From NCBI GenBank assembly GCA_004369085.1, contig ML210148.1, positions 242,977 to 306,976 of the forward strand: a stretch of 64,000 nucleotides of DNA. The letters are read 5' to 3'. Position 1 is the stretch's first letter; every line of letters starts with the position of its first letter. Positions 48,248 through 64,000 of this stretch are shown here, in pieces. Under the pieces are notes generated by a model. That model had not been told where the DNA came from. It saw nothing but the letters and a program-made list of their open reading frames with translations, and searched no databases. This DNA comes from Coprinopsis marcescibilis. Its lineage: Eukaryota; Basidiomycota; Agaricomycetes; Agaricales; Psathyrellaceae. The position numbers were made by a program, and so were the translations under genes.

Positions 48248-50976
48248 TTCTAATCCGCAGTGATAGCCTTCGATAGGACTGGATATTGGCGCGTCGGGAT
48301 GACTTCACGTAGCAAGCTTGGTAAATTTCGATTCTCGTTGACCTGATTGGCTGTTAGTGGCGCGTGAGAAGTCCTTCCCTTTTCGGGCTAGTTCAGTTAC
48401 AACCACAGCACGGACCACTCCACTGCAGTGGAACTCTCTTGAACTTGAACGACCAAGTCGACGCTCAAAGTAATGGCCTCGTCCTCATGTAAACTTCCGA
48501 CAGAGGGTGTTTCTTGTCAAACATCCTTCTCCCGCTGGTGAATGTTCGACTGTTTCACTGTCGCCGAACCCGGTGGCTACCAACTTTGTACTGGCATACT
48601 CAACACTTGGCACAGTACTTACTATCGCTCAAACTCCCACCACTGATGGTCGAAGACTGTGGAAACCCTTGGTGACTCTGTGGCCTATGGGTCTCGACCA
48701 GAAAAACCTTAGGCCCAATGCCGTATGCCCTTCAACCAGTCACGGCGATGTACGGTTTTAACTGCATCTCCGTACTCCTGGGACCCATAGATATCTGGCC
48801 GTGTGGTGCCCATCGTCACAGGTGACGCTTCTTAGACCCATGTGCTCCCATGTGCCTTCAAACGGTGTTGTAAGTCTACCTTTGGCTGAATGACGATGAT
48901 ATGCATCACTGACATCAGAAGCTTCTCCTCTGAGCTTACACTGACTGGTCTTTCCATATGGTTGAATTCAAAATCACGAAATGAACGGCTCAAGCTCTCA
49001 AGTCAGCAGCCATCTGCATAATGATACCGTACAAGACCGTACACCGATAGATCCGTTGTAGAGGTGACATTCGGGGGTCTCATCCATGTTCATCGATGCA
49101 ATATCCCATGTCTGTGACTATCTACTGTTCTACTGGAATTGTGGACATATTGGGTCGGCTTCCTAGCTTCGACATTCGATCTGGATGCCGGACCGTGTAC
49201 TAAACTAACACGGGCGTAGCCACTTTTGTGTGTCCATAGTCATCGATTCGACATCACCGCGAAATTAGGGATTCCTCGCCACAATAGCACATGGACAATA
49301 AGGTCCGCCTGTCAGACCCCGCGAATGCTTCTCGAACTTGTGAGTTTACAATCCATTCCATTATCTACACTAAAGGCGGTTAGGTTCAGGGTTTACCACA
49401 AACCTTCGCCATGGCATATTTTGGAATTCGTATACTCGTGGGGACGGCAACATCGTATCCATCTGTAATGATTCCTTCGCAATTCCCATGGAAGACATCT
49501 TCATCTGAAAATTGACTAGTCTTTCAGCAGAATCAGGACCTGTTCGGGGGCCCGAGGCCATCGACTTCCATCAGCTTTGACCTTTCACATAACAATCTAG
49601 GTCGCTTTTCCAAGGGAGAAACGATGAAAATATGCCCCATGGCACATCCCCAACCTCCCCCACATACCCCAAACTTCTTTGTGCCTTCTCGCCTTTAGGA
49701 GCCTCAGCGTATCAGTTATCGATGGTTCAAGGTCGGAAACCTCTGGGAAGCTTGGGAACGGCCTCGGTACGACCATATGGTTCTGTGGAAGGCCCCGACC
49801 CGCGGAATTTGGAGATCAATTCTCGTTTCCTTTAGCCAATCCGCGCCTCATGGCTTAGCCTGAACAGAACAGTTGGCTGTTCCCTCGTCAAACTGTGCTG
49901 CGGAACCTCTCTTGAATGAAAGAGTACTTGCTGGGTGCTACAAATTTGACCAGCGTTTTCTGCGCACTTTGAAGCTACTCAAGGACCCGCGACAGGATGC
50001 TGCGGCAAAAACTCATCCGCGCCAGCCGCCCGAAAAATTGCTTAAATTGGCACCCGGCGACACATGGTTACAAGCCCAGGCGGATCGATCGAGGACGAAT
50101 CCGGGCAGATATCCGTGAGTGAGTCTGGTCGCTCGGCGACATTGATGTTGTGCTCGATGGGAAAAGAAGCATGTTTGAAACCCCAGTACGGGGGTGTGCC
50201 AGGGTTTTTCATTCACTGTTCGAATCACAAGCTTCTCAATTTACAGGTACAGTCGCACAATTCATCAGGTCTGATGAAGGAATCAGAAAGGTGAAGGCCC
50301 CTAGAACAGCTGAACTTGTGGTGTCCGCAGGTGTCCGCCTGTTCTGCGGCGAATTTTCCCAGTGAAAAGAAATGCTTGGGGAGAGTTGTCGACGGTCCCG
50401 GTTATCAGCTCGATCGATGAGTCCTTGGATCCGAATTTGTATAGATCAAAGCTAGAATCTTCAGGTACCAAGTCGAAATACAGTGTCGAATGGGTCTGAA
50501 GATGCAGTTTCACATGGAACGGTTGCATTGGAAGATTGAAATCCACGGTAACTGCCAGGATTTGTATTTTGCGAGTTGTGGAAGTGGGTGGCATAGGTGG
50601 GGAAGAGATTGTATTGTTTATAGTATTTTGCTAATAGAAAGAGAATGGTTCGTAGAATCAAAGGTGGCAAGTTGCCGAGTTGTCTATCTGGCGTGTGGTT
50701 TCATCCCTCGGGAATAGAGTGCAGACGGAGACTTCGGATCTAGGTAGTTGTGTTCAAACGGTAGAGCCGAATGTGGGGTGGTTCAATGTGCTATATTTCG
50801 GTCTTTTCCGAATTCGGAAGGGATCAGAGTGGATTTGGAGATCGGCGATCGAATCTTGGAGAAACTCATGTGGTTCGAACCGAGAGCCTATAAAGTCCAA
50901 CGCTTCTCTCCAGGATGCCTCGTAGCACTTCTACCTCCCCCGCTAATCCTTCTCCACGAACCCCGTCTTCCCCACA
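48248..50976. other. Intergenic, 2.7 kb, the largest gap
   Basis: The heme-lyase and transporter genes diverge across this gap, so it holds both promoters. Many short frames exist on both strands but none shows a domain or a splice partner. The best is minus 50594-50301 (97 codons, MPPTSTTRKIQILAVTV), with strand-like hydrophobic alternation but no family. No repeat arrays or transposon ends were recognised. Non-coding RNA or fast-evolving small secreted genes could be hidden here. Confidence 0.4.
50889..50894 (+). promoter_or_regulatory. TATA box of the hexose transporter
   Basis: A consensus TATAAA sits 83 bp before the transporter start codon at 50977, within a stretch that becomes pyrimidine-rich (cttctctcc) toward the start, typical of strongly expressed fungal genes. 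Confidence 0.55.
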
Positions 50977-53079
50977 ATGGCTGGAGGTCCTGTAGCTGAC
51001 GGTGGCGGCATTGGCGTCAGTGCCCCAAGGGTACGCGCTCATCGTCAACGCCATACATCTCACGTCGAGCTCACCTTTCTCTCTTAGAATCATCTCTCGG
51101 GTATTATCATGGTTGGTACGCAAAATATTCCTTTACGTTCAATTTTCCTTTTTTTTTCTAACTTTTTTTTCGTCTCTAGCTTTCTCAGCCTTTGGTGGTA
51201 TCCTCTTCGGCTACGATACCGGTGTTATCAGTGGTATCAAAGAAATGAGGGAATGGCTCATGCAGTTCGGTTTCCCTGTGGAAGTCTCCGAAAAGAACCC
51301 AACCGGTTACGCTATCTCGTCTTCAACCGAATCCCTCGTCGTTTCTATTCTCTCCGCCGGTACCTTTGTCGGTGCTCTCCTCGGTGCCCCCGCTGCTGGT
51401 TAGTATTCTCCATGTCATGCACTTTTAGTCTCGGTTCTGACCGCGTCAATTTTTCAGATATCCTCGGTCGTAAATGGGGTGTGGTCTTTGCCTGCCTGGT
51501 CTTCTCCGTCGGTATTGCTATGCAAACAGCAGCCGATGCCGTTCCTCTCTTCGTGGGTATACTTCCCTCGAATTCGCTGCTTACCATAGCTGACCCGCAA
51601 TTAAATCTTAGGTTGTCGGTCGTGTCGTCGCTGGTCTCGGTGTCGGTCTCGTCTCCGTCCTAATTCCGATGTACCAATCTGAGTGGTGAGCAATCTATCT
51701 GTCCCAAGTAGCCTCCCATCATTGACTGATGTCATTTTACCTACTAGCTCGCCCAAGTGGATCCGTGGAGCTGTTGTCTCTACCTACCAGTGGGCCATCA
51801 CAATCGGTCTCCTCATTGCTGCCGTCGTCAACGATGGCACCAAGGACTTCACCAACGCTAGTGCCTACAGAATCCCGATTGCCATTCAGTTCATCTGGGC
51901 TGGTGTCCTAGCTGTTGGTATGGCCGTCCTTCCCGAGGTTAGCAACATATTTTTCACGTTGCCCCCTCTTACATCCTAACCTTTCACCCCAGTCTCCTCG
52001 TTGGCTCGTCAAGAAGGGTCGTGATGCTGAAGCTCTCAAGTCATTGAGCCGTGTTACCAAACTTCCTGAAGATGACCCAGGTCTCCTTGCCGAACTCAAT
52101 GAGATTCAGGTTAACTTGGAAGCTGAGAGGGCTCTCGGCGAGAGCAGCTACCTCGACTGCTTCAGGTTCACCAAGAACAAGATCGCCTTCCGAACCCTCA
52201 CTGGTATCTTCATCCAAGCTTGGCAACAACTCACCGGTATCAACTTCATCTTCTACTACGGCACGACCTTCTTCAAGCGGGCTGGCATTGAGGATCCTTT
52301 CCTCATCACCATTGCCACCAACATCGTCAACGTCTTCATGACCCTCCCTGGAATGTGGGGTGTTGAGAAGTTCGGTCGTCGTAGTCTCCTCCTTTATGGC
52401 GCTGCTGGTATGGCCATCTGCGAGTTCATCGTTGCCATTGTCGGTGTTACCGTCGCAGAGGACAACATTGCTGGCCAGAAAGTTCTCATTGCATTCGTTT
52501 GCATCTACATTGTGAGTTTCTTGCAGCTAGAGTTATTGCTCCGTGAGTCTTACCGATTATTTCTAGGCTCACTTTGCTGCCACCTGGGGTCCCGTCGCAT
52601 GGGTTATCACTGGTGAAATCTTCCCTCTGCAAATTCGTGCCAAGGCCATGTCGCTCTCCGTCGCCAGCAACTGGCTCTGGAATTTCGGTATCGGTTATGC
52701 CAGTAAGTCTTCCGTCGCCTTTCTGTTCTTTAGAGTGTATTCTGACTTTGGCGTTTAGCTCCCTACCTCGTTAACACTGAACCTGGCTCTGCCGGTTTGG
52801 AAGTGAAGGTCTTCTTCATCTGGGGTTCAACTTGTGCTTGCTGCTTGATCTTCACATACTTCTGCGTTCCTGAGGTACGTTTACTTTTTCGTGACTCTGT
52901 CCAGCCTTACTAATTTGCATCTCTTCTAGACCAAGGGCCTCTCGCTCGAGCAAATCGACCTGATGTACCAGGAAGTATACCCATGGAAATCCCTCGCCTA
53001 CCGCCGACGACTCATCGCGGATGGTGGCGAACATATACCATCAGAAAAGGAAGAGACTTCTTCGAATGAGAAGGTGTAA
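50977..53079 (+). CDS. MFS hexose transporter
   Basis: Twelve-helix sugar/proton symporter of the major facilitator sugar-porter family, plasma membrane, about 530 residues. Family signatures are intact: AFGGILFGYDTGVISG in helix 1, DILGRKWG, VVGRVVAGLGVGLVSV with PMYQSE, PESPRWLVKKGR, WQQLTGINFIFYYG in helix 7, TWGPVAWVITGEIFPL in helix 10 and PETKGLSLEQID at the end. The wording is close to the mushroom glucose/hexose carriers. Exons join in phase. The first encodes MAGGPVADGGGIGVSAPR and the second is short (NHLSGIIMV). The codons are biased to C-ending synonyms, suggesting high expression, and a TATA box lies upstream. Substrate range cannot be fixed from sequence. Confidence 0.93.
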
Positions 53080-54576
53080 AACATTAGGCTTCTGATTACT
53101 ACGCTTTCCGCACATTCGCATGGCTACTTCTAACACTTGCATGTTTATTTACGCATACGATTTAGGTCGTTGGCACATCAGCTCATGATCTTTTCAACGC
53201 TTCTTGTACGATATAATTTTTGACTGTTGGTCATACATTAATCAATGTATATCCTTTGTGTGGAATTTTTGGAGTTCACGGTGGCTTCTCTGTCTGATGC
53301 ATATGCAGGTAACGTTGGTGGTTATACACCTGTCTGGTGGTACCGTGGGTACCGCCGCTCCGGAGTGGTCTGCACCGTGCTGACTACTTCGGGGATATGA
53401 TATCATCTTTGGACTAAGGTCCAGTGACACTTGTCGGCATCTACCCAACACCGATTCGTTGGAATGCAAAAGCCCCAACATCCGATTGCCTAAAGTTGAG
53501 TGCCTTTTTCCATGGTACCGTGTGGTGTATAACAAACAGGTGATAATAATAATTGGACCAGACTATTGTTAGACGAAACTCGACTGACACACCCGTTCTT
53601 CTCCACAAGATTTGCGTACTAAACTCAGGGCCGCACGTACGGCGTGTATGTGCAGCCCCACAAGGTGGCCCCGCTGCGGACGGCATTAGTTGTATGGTTT
53701 GTATTGCATCTCGAATGGGGCCTGAGAAGATTCAGATAAGAAGGTAGAAGAAGCAGCTCCTCGAGGTCCCTCCATTTAAGATTTGATAACAACAACTCGC
53801 GAAACAGAGTTTTCATCAGGTGTGGCATATGGGGAGCTTCTGAATCTGAAGGATATATTTTGAGTAATGGGAATGCATCAAAGCTTTACCTGCAGAATTG
53901 AGATTGAGTTATGTATGTAGTGACCCCTGGGCACCGAGATCCGTTGCAAATGCTTTCAAATGCTTGGTGTGCTCACTGCTTTCCGATCGTGCGACTTGGG
54001 CATAACTGCCCGCGTCGACTTGCGCATATTGAAGCAGGTGCAAAGGACGAGCTGGACCGCAATACCCTGGAAATAGCAATCAAAGTGCCATAAACGACTC
54101 GGTGTGAACTTTGAAATAGGAGCGATGGAATTCTGGACTCCTCTGACACACCGTTGCCATTGAGCGGTTATGGCGTGGTTTTGAAGTTTGAAGCTTGAAG
54201 CTTGAAGGTTTGAATATGTGACTGATGCACGTCCCACGATGGGGCTGAACGAGATGCGACTGAATCCCTGGACGACACAAGGGATGGATCGCCTCCGACC
54301 ATCAGCGCTCAGCATCAGCTGCCCTCCCTGGTGACTACCGTTACACATCGCGTGAACTTTGCAACCTTCTTCTCTTTGACAATTTGAATATCATACGACC
54401 TGGTTGACGTACAAGTAAACAGATACACTTCTTTCTTTTTCACATACACATGAACGACGACACGCAGTCTAAGTCGGCCAACAAGTGAGATGGAAACCAA
54501 TCATATGATCGGGAATCTGGAAAAGGGGGCTGGAACGAGGCCTGCTGGAGTTTGAAACTCGGCCAACAGTTCACAT
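53080..54576. other. Intergenic, 1.5 kb
   Basis: Convergent spacer between the transporter and dihydroxyacetone-kinase genes. Contains gcttgaagcttgaa-type short repeats at about 54181-54215. Short frames only; no gene is seen. Confidence 0.45.
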
Positions 54577-57016
54577 TCACAACCCAAGGCTCTCCAAAAT
54601 AGTCTTCACTCCCCATGCACCCGGGTCCGCGACCTGCTGCTCCCTGAGAGCATCACCTTCTACATATGCACTTCTCCCGGCTTTAGCATCCAGTTTCTTG
54701 GTCTCCTCCGCTGCATTCGCTGCTGCCGTCACAGCGTCCGCGAAAGTGTTTGGAGAGTTCAGATTGATGGCGTTGATAAACGCGGCCAACGGGTCTACCA
54801 ATGTCCTGGATGGGGGACGGGCACGGGTGTATCTGAAGAGTTTATCCAAAGCAAGGCCGAGAGCCGTCTTCCATTGTTCGAGTGTGGCGGTGGATCCGGA
54901 CTGGATGGATTGGAACTGGAAACCCTGGGCGAGACCAGAGAAGAAGATTCTATCCCCGGTCAGTGAGTGGTGGTATTTTTAACACAGTTTCAGTTGACTC
55001 ACGAGTACAGGGCACCACTCGTGCCACCCATGGCCTCTTCTGCCACTTGGGAAACGGCAATGAGGGAAGAAATGATGTTATCCCCATTGATACGTCCTTC
55101 TTTGATCAGAGACAGAACCGCTAATTTAGCCAAGTGGTTAGATCTACCATCTCATCAAATAAACAAGATAGATAGAAGCTACCTTGAGCTCCAGCCTACG
55201 GATAGGAGCATTGTTCAGATAACGTCGTCGGAAATATGCACAAAAATCCCACCTTCAGTGTTAAACCACAATCCCCGTCACCCGCAATTGAGTCCATTCT
55301 TGTGATCTCTGCCTCGTTTGCTATCAGAGCCTCTGTCGCTCGCTTGATCCCAGAAGTGAACTTGGTCGAGTCGACTGCTTTGATTTGGGTGATCTCAACT
55401 TGTGAGTCCTCGTCCTTAGCGCCTTCAACCTGTTGTGCTTTGAAAGGCAGAGGGGGCGAGTCGTGTGCCCATGGCCATCCCGGAACGCGGGGCTTGGCAT
55501 CCAACAAAGACAAGATTTGCGATGCAGAAAATGCGTTCGATTCACCTTCTCGAGGAAGCAGGAGCAGTGTGAGTGAGAATCCAGGCATGTTCAAACTTGT
55601 CTGTGAAAGGATGGTTCAGATAGGCCATTGAATATCTTTTAGGAAATAGTTTACCATGAAAGTGCCAGACAAAACTCTCGCAATGTTGAAGCCTCGGGCT
55701 TCCAGTTGTTTTTGGGTCTCAGCCACTACCCCACCGAGTTCAAGGACGCTCACGCCTCCCAAGTTATTGACCATCAAAACCACACTGTCTCCACCTTTGA
55801 ATGTAAGGAAATTGCGGTCGGGATCCGAAGACGAGGTCAAATAATCCAAGAGCTTGGAAACTAGGGCTGAGAGGGAGGGAAGAGGTGATTCTCTTTTGTT
55901 CCCTGATTCGTTGTGAATACCCATTCCGATCTCCAACTCAGAGTCCGCGAGGTTGGACTGCAAGGGAGCGGTTCCTGGCACCTGAGAGGAGATCATTGAT
56001 CAGCTCGGCAAAAAAACGTAGGGAGGAGCATACATGAGTATGGCCAAGGCTGGAACCAATGGTTACTACATTCTCTGCAGCCCATTGCGAAATGGCATCC
56101 ACGGCGTTAAGATCTGCACCCTGTTGTGCAAAAGCTCCTGCAATTTTATACACCAGGACAGTCCCTGCCAGGCCTCTAGCTAACGGGTTAGACTAAAGCC
56201 ATATAGGCTATGAAACAGTTTATACCTTCGACCGACGATGGAACCTTGAGATCTCCCAACAGCAACATCGTCCCCGACGATCACGAACCGAAGCTTTTCC
56301 GCCTTGGCTGGATGATTAGCGGCATATTGCTCCTTGGCAAGACCAAAGTTGAGGATATCTCCTGTATAATTTCTAACCAAGTTCTATCAAAATTTGGATA
56401 GATAGAGAGTAAATCTGAGCTCACTTGACGATGATAACCGTTCTTTTTACCTATCAGCGTCATGTTTGTACTTCAGATGTGAAACATGTATTATACCCTT
56501 TTTCGCTATCAATGAGGTCGATGCCACGCCGGACCTGAGAGGCATTGGGAGACGCAAATATACTCCCGCAGACGGCAGCTATGCAGAGTTAGAGAAGAAA
56601 AATAATTGACAAGTTCGCGATGCATTTACCAGTGAGCATTCCTTCGCCTACGGAGAAGCAGTGGATGTCCCAATTATATATGACGTAGATGGTTCAAGAC
56701 AAACTCTGGGCTCACCAACGTAACCAGAATGGGCAGGTTCGTGGCCGGAGCCTCCACCACACATAAGTGACACTTTCTGCTGGTCATGATTTTTGATAAA
56801 GAGGACTGTCTTTTGTTCAAAGTCATGCGCAAATACATCCGATGACGGCACCTACTCTTATTGTCGACATCCAATGCAACCTGCGGGTTAACAGCACAGA
56901 GGCCGTGCAGAGAGTCTACAACCAGCGATTCTGGAGTATTCAAAAAATGCTTGCCTAGAAGATGTCAACCTTTGAAATATCTACAAGAGATTAGGGTCCC
57001 CACTTTGAGTGGACAT
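54577..57016 (-). CDS. DAK1: Dihydroxyacetone kinase
   Basis: Phosphorylates dihydroxyacetone with ATP to give DHAP, in glycerol and detoxification metabolism. Single-chain fungal form of about 600 residues with both halves. The DhaK half begins MSTQSKHFLNTPESLV, with LMCGGGSGHEPAHSGYVG, KNYTGDILNFGLAKEQY, VVTIGSSLGHTHVPG and MVNNLGGVSVLEL. The DhaL half has MDSIAGDGDCGLTL, a key Mg-ADP site, and EEAMGGTSGALYSI. The tail is AYVEGDALREQQVADPGA. Introns follow consensus, including one after codon four. The start at 57016 is 192 bp from the divergent UBP gene. All catalytic motifs are intact. No peroxisomal signal: the protein ends LESLGL. Confidence 0.94.
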
Positions 57017-57157
57017 GCTGGTGGTCTGAGTGCAAGATGAAAATGTGGCTCTGATTGAGTCAGCTATCGCCGAGAATGGCAGTGTGGAGTGGACGCGTCT
57101 GAGATTCGGGACTTTCTTGACCCATTCACATTGTTCAATTCGCTTTGTGCCATTTGT

Positions 57158-57168
57158 TATATATAAAA
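57158..57168 (+). promoter_or_regulatory. TATA box of the UBP12-type gene
   Basis: A strong tatatataaaa box lies 41 bp before the ATG at 57209, inside the 192-bp divergent promoter shared with dihydroxyacetone kinase. The spacing implies a short leader. Confidence 0.55.
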
Positions 57169-57208
57169 GCCAGGTTTCTCGGCTACCTGGTTTCTTACAA
57201 TTACCAAC

Positions 57209-61536
<4,328 letters not shown>

Positions 61537-61771
61537 TGACCATTTACGACTCAACGACTCACTTCATTATGTTTGCATCGTGATTTTCATTTAACGACAT
61601 GTGTACAGTTTCTCGATATTTCCAAAAGTATTAGGAATGTTAGCCTCGGTGTGAGACCGTTCCGAATCGACCGAGGTACGGAAGACGGATAAACGCCGTC
61701 CAACCGCAGTACAGTATACAAATTAACCCAAGCCATCTAAGCTATAATGATCCAAATAAATTATAGGATCT

Positions 61772-63395
61772 TTAAATCTCTAATGAATCAGCCCAATGTC
61801 TGATTACGCTCTCCCCGTGTTTATGCGCCGCGAACCGCTTCACATCCCTCGAAATGACCATCGCATGAGCATTCCGTACATCGGGGAAGAAAGCAAACTC
61901 TTTCTTCAGCGGAAGGGTATTCAACCAGCCTATAAGTCGCCGCTGGTGGTTAGTCAATATCGGGTGTTCCTTCTTTTTGATGACGGGTGTGCGGTAAGCG
62001 GGTGTGGGGTTGGGGTCGTCTATAAAGTCCACGACGGCGCCTTCGACGTCTTGTTCGAGTTCGGCGAGGATGTGGAAGAGGCGTTGGGTGCTGGAGCTGG
62101 TGTCGCCTTTTTCCAACGCTTTTACGCGCGCGCGCGAGGATCGGGAGTCGAGGGAGAACTTTACGAGGACGATGGAGAGGATTGTGGGTATCAAAAGTGG
62201 GAGCATGGTATATAACAGCTGCAGCGTAGTGAGTGGATCAGTTTGTGCTTGCGGGGACGGAAGCTTACAATGTTGAGTGGAAAGCGGAGCTCGAGTGCTG
62301 GAGGCACGATTGGTTTGCGAAATTTGAAACTTTTGAACCAGTCTCGTGAAAGGATTGCGACCTTTTCGGGTTGTGGGGGTGGGGTGTCCGAGATTGTGTG
62401 GTTTCTAATGAGGTATGGGTATTCCTCGTCCATAGTTCTGCATTAACAACGTTTAGCGGGGGAGACAGGGTATGTGGGTAGCTGGCAGGTACTGACATTT
62501 CTACGCCGTTGGTTTCGTATTCTGCAAAGGGGTCTTCGTATTCAATGGCGGCCGTCACATAAGGTACTGTCAAGTCGTTTATACTGGAAATGGCAGAACT
62601 TGGATTCAGATGTCAGAATAAAATATAGGAAGAAGGGAACGCACGCGTTGGCGTATATTCTCAAGTGTTTGAACTTGGTAAGGGCTTGGTAGAATATTCG
62701 GTCTAGCCAATTCTTTGAGATTCTATGGGATGGCGAAGCAAACCTGGGTACACACCTGGATCAGCCATTACGACCAGTATCGGTCGCCCATTAGGCGACC
62801 ATTTGTCTGCACAGAAGAACTGTTCGCCTGTCCTGGAAAGTAACCGCGGTCCGAGAGCCTGGGCCAGTGAAGAAATTAACGACGGATATCGTGGAAGGCC
62901 AATGTGCGGCGTTGCAATCGTGTTGAAGTTTACAGGCTGTACTTTATCAAAGAAACCTTGCTGTAGGAGAATTCTAGTAGGCCAGATAAGCAGCCCATCC
63001 ACAAGACGAAACGAAGCGTATACTGACCCTACAACGTATCGCGCAACGAGGCCGCCCAGACTATAACCTGTCACAGACAGCTTGGTGACCTTTTCCCCAG
63101 CATCCTCGAGTTCAGAGACTTTGTCCAGGACCTGTGAGCAAGAGTTATGTCATGGGCGGCTAGTGTTTGGCACACGAGCGGCTCTACTGACCTCTTTGGC
63201 TACTCGCTCTCCTCCCCAATCAATGCCGTCATATGTAGATGCTTCTCGGTTTGTTTCTGCGACCAGAACTTCAAGCTTTGAGTCCCCCAAGGTCAAGGCA
63301 TAGGTTTCCGAAGCTATGCGTTGGAGTTCTGCCATGTGGCCGGGGTGTCCCCACATGCCATGGATAAGGACAAGCAGGTGGATGGGTGTTGGCAT
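61772..63395 (-). CDS. DUF676 lipase (Rog1/Lpl1-like)
   Basis: Alpha/beta-hydrolase. The fold starts IHLLVLIHGMWGHPGHM, the nucleophile elbow is VTGYSLGGLVARY, and ATPHIGLPRYPS follows. The N-terminal ATG at 63395 (MPTPIHLLVLIHG) places the oxyanion strand at once, as in yeast Rog1 and Lpl1, which act on acylglycerols or phospholipids at lipid droplets. A hydrophobic segment MLPLLIPTILSIVLVKF in the C-terminal third is a likely membrane anchor, and the remainder is charged. About nine exons follow consensus. The codons for SSRARVKA contain a 12-nt alternating cg tract (62125-62136). The catalytic Ser is seen; the Asp and His are not assigned. Confidence 0.85.
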
Positions 63396-64000
63396 ATCTG
63401 GAGGAAAAGTAACCAAGAAAGGGATGCGGTAACTTGACTGCTGGGCAGAGAGTATATAACTGAGAACGGGAGGCTATGCGGATATGCGTGGAGACTGCGG
63501 CATGGATTTCATTGCTAAGACCTTGCGAGTTGAGACGGACTGCGTGAGGCGCCGGCCGAGGTGGCGCGTATGCGCTACTGATTGCGTGACTAATCCACGG
63601 CAACCTCTGTGGTGATGACAACTCGTCCTGCCGGCAGAAATTCCATGTTAAGGTTGACCTAAGTCTTGAGCTTGAAGCTTGAGGCCTGATGCAGCGTACT
63701 CTTGAGGCCTGAGACTTGTGCTTCCTGCCTTACTAGCTGCTTACTGGTAGGGTCAAATCCGCTAGATAACCTCACTGCGTGGGAGTCTCCAAAAACATCG
63801 CAGCACAGTTGGGTGAACCGCCAGTGACAGCCAATAGAATTCGATTATAACATTACCGTCGCCGACACGTTCCTGCTATCCGTGCAGCTGGGTCAAACGT
63901 TCGCAGCACTCGACCAGCGATAGCGTCCAGTTTCGCAGAAACTGCGGGACATTCTCAAGACTTTCGACGGAAAAGGAAATTAACGGTCACGTTTTGGATC
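63396..64000. other. Window end, upstream of the lipase gene
   Basis: Lipase promoter side. Contains cttgaggcctga and gcttgaagcttga repeats (63664-63716), related to a repeat at 54181-54215. No gene start is seen before the edge. Confidence 0.4.

Noticed and set aside
50301..50594. 97-codon minus-strand frame as a definite gene
   Set aside because: It has plausible composition but no homologous motif, splice or promoter evidence. Kept only as a remark in the gap entry.

Overview
This 64-kb window is nuclear DNA of a filamentous fungus, almost certainly a basidiomycete of the Agaricomycetes (mushroom-forming fungi). The evidence is genes split by many 45-75 nt GT-AG introns, tight packing on both strands, protein families typical of that class (DUF7330-like protein, CH-domain Cdc15-type kinase, a lineage-specific coiled-coil pair), and no bacterial, phage or CRISPR features. 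CDS coordinates are genomic spans from start to stop and include introns. Splice models were built by eye from reading phase, splice consensus and conserved motifs. Species cannot be named from this.

Layout. 0-6 kb: a partial gene, a Red5/ZC3H3-like zinc-finger protein, and a 1,378-residue BTB protein with a huge charged helix. 6-15 kb: a disordered protein, a DnaJ/X-domain chaperone, a DUF7330-like protein and an M20 amidohydrolase. 15-21 kb: a giant Cdc15/Cdc7-type septation kinase. 21-23 kb: a gap with possible remains of a membrane protein. 23-31 kb: a BYE1-like PHD/TFIIS-M/SPOC factor, an L-arabinitol-type polyol dehydrogenase and a COT1/CBK1/Orb6 NDR kinase. 31-39 kb: the Rab7 exchange-factor subunit CCZ1 and a tandem pair of related coiled-coil proteins. 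39-45 kb: a small Arg-rich protein, a PIF1 helicase and an inverted relic of another PIF1-like gene. 45-48 kb: two mitochondrial genes, TIM44 and cytochrome c heme lyase. 48-57 kb: a 2.7-kb gap, a hexose transporter, a 1.5-kb gap and dihydroxyacetone kinase. 57-64 kb: a UBP12-type deubiquitinase and a DUF676 lipase.

Most genes are conserved housekeeping functions and do not form a metabolic cluster. Two morphogenesis and cytokinesis kinases (Cdc15-type and COT1) lie 8 kb apart, and two mitochondrial biogenesis genes are adjacent. The pentose-polyol dehydrogenase, hexose transporter and dihydroxyacetone kinase are all carbon-metabolism genes but are too far apart to call a cluster.

The most unusual observations are five introns in four genes that fit GC-AG but not GT-AG splicing, the tandem coiled-coil pair with no recognised domain, the CH-kinase-C1 architecture with HCD in place of HRD, the BTB/charged-helix fusion, and the PIF1 relic beside the live gene. 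I found no convincing new multi-gene system.
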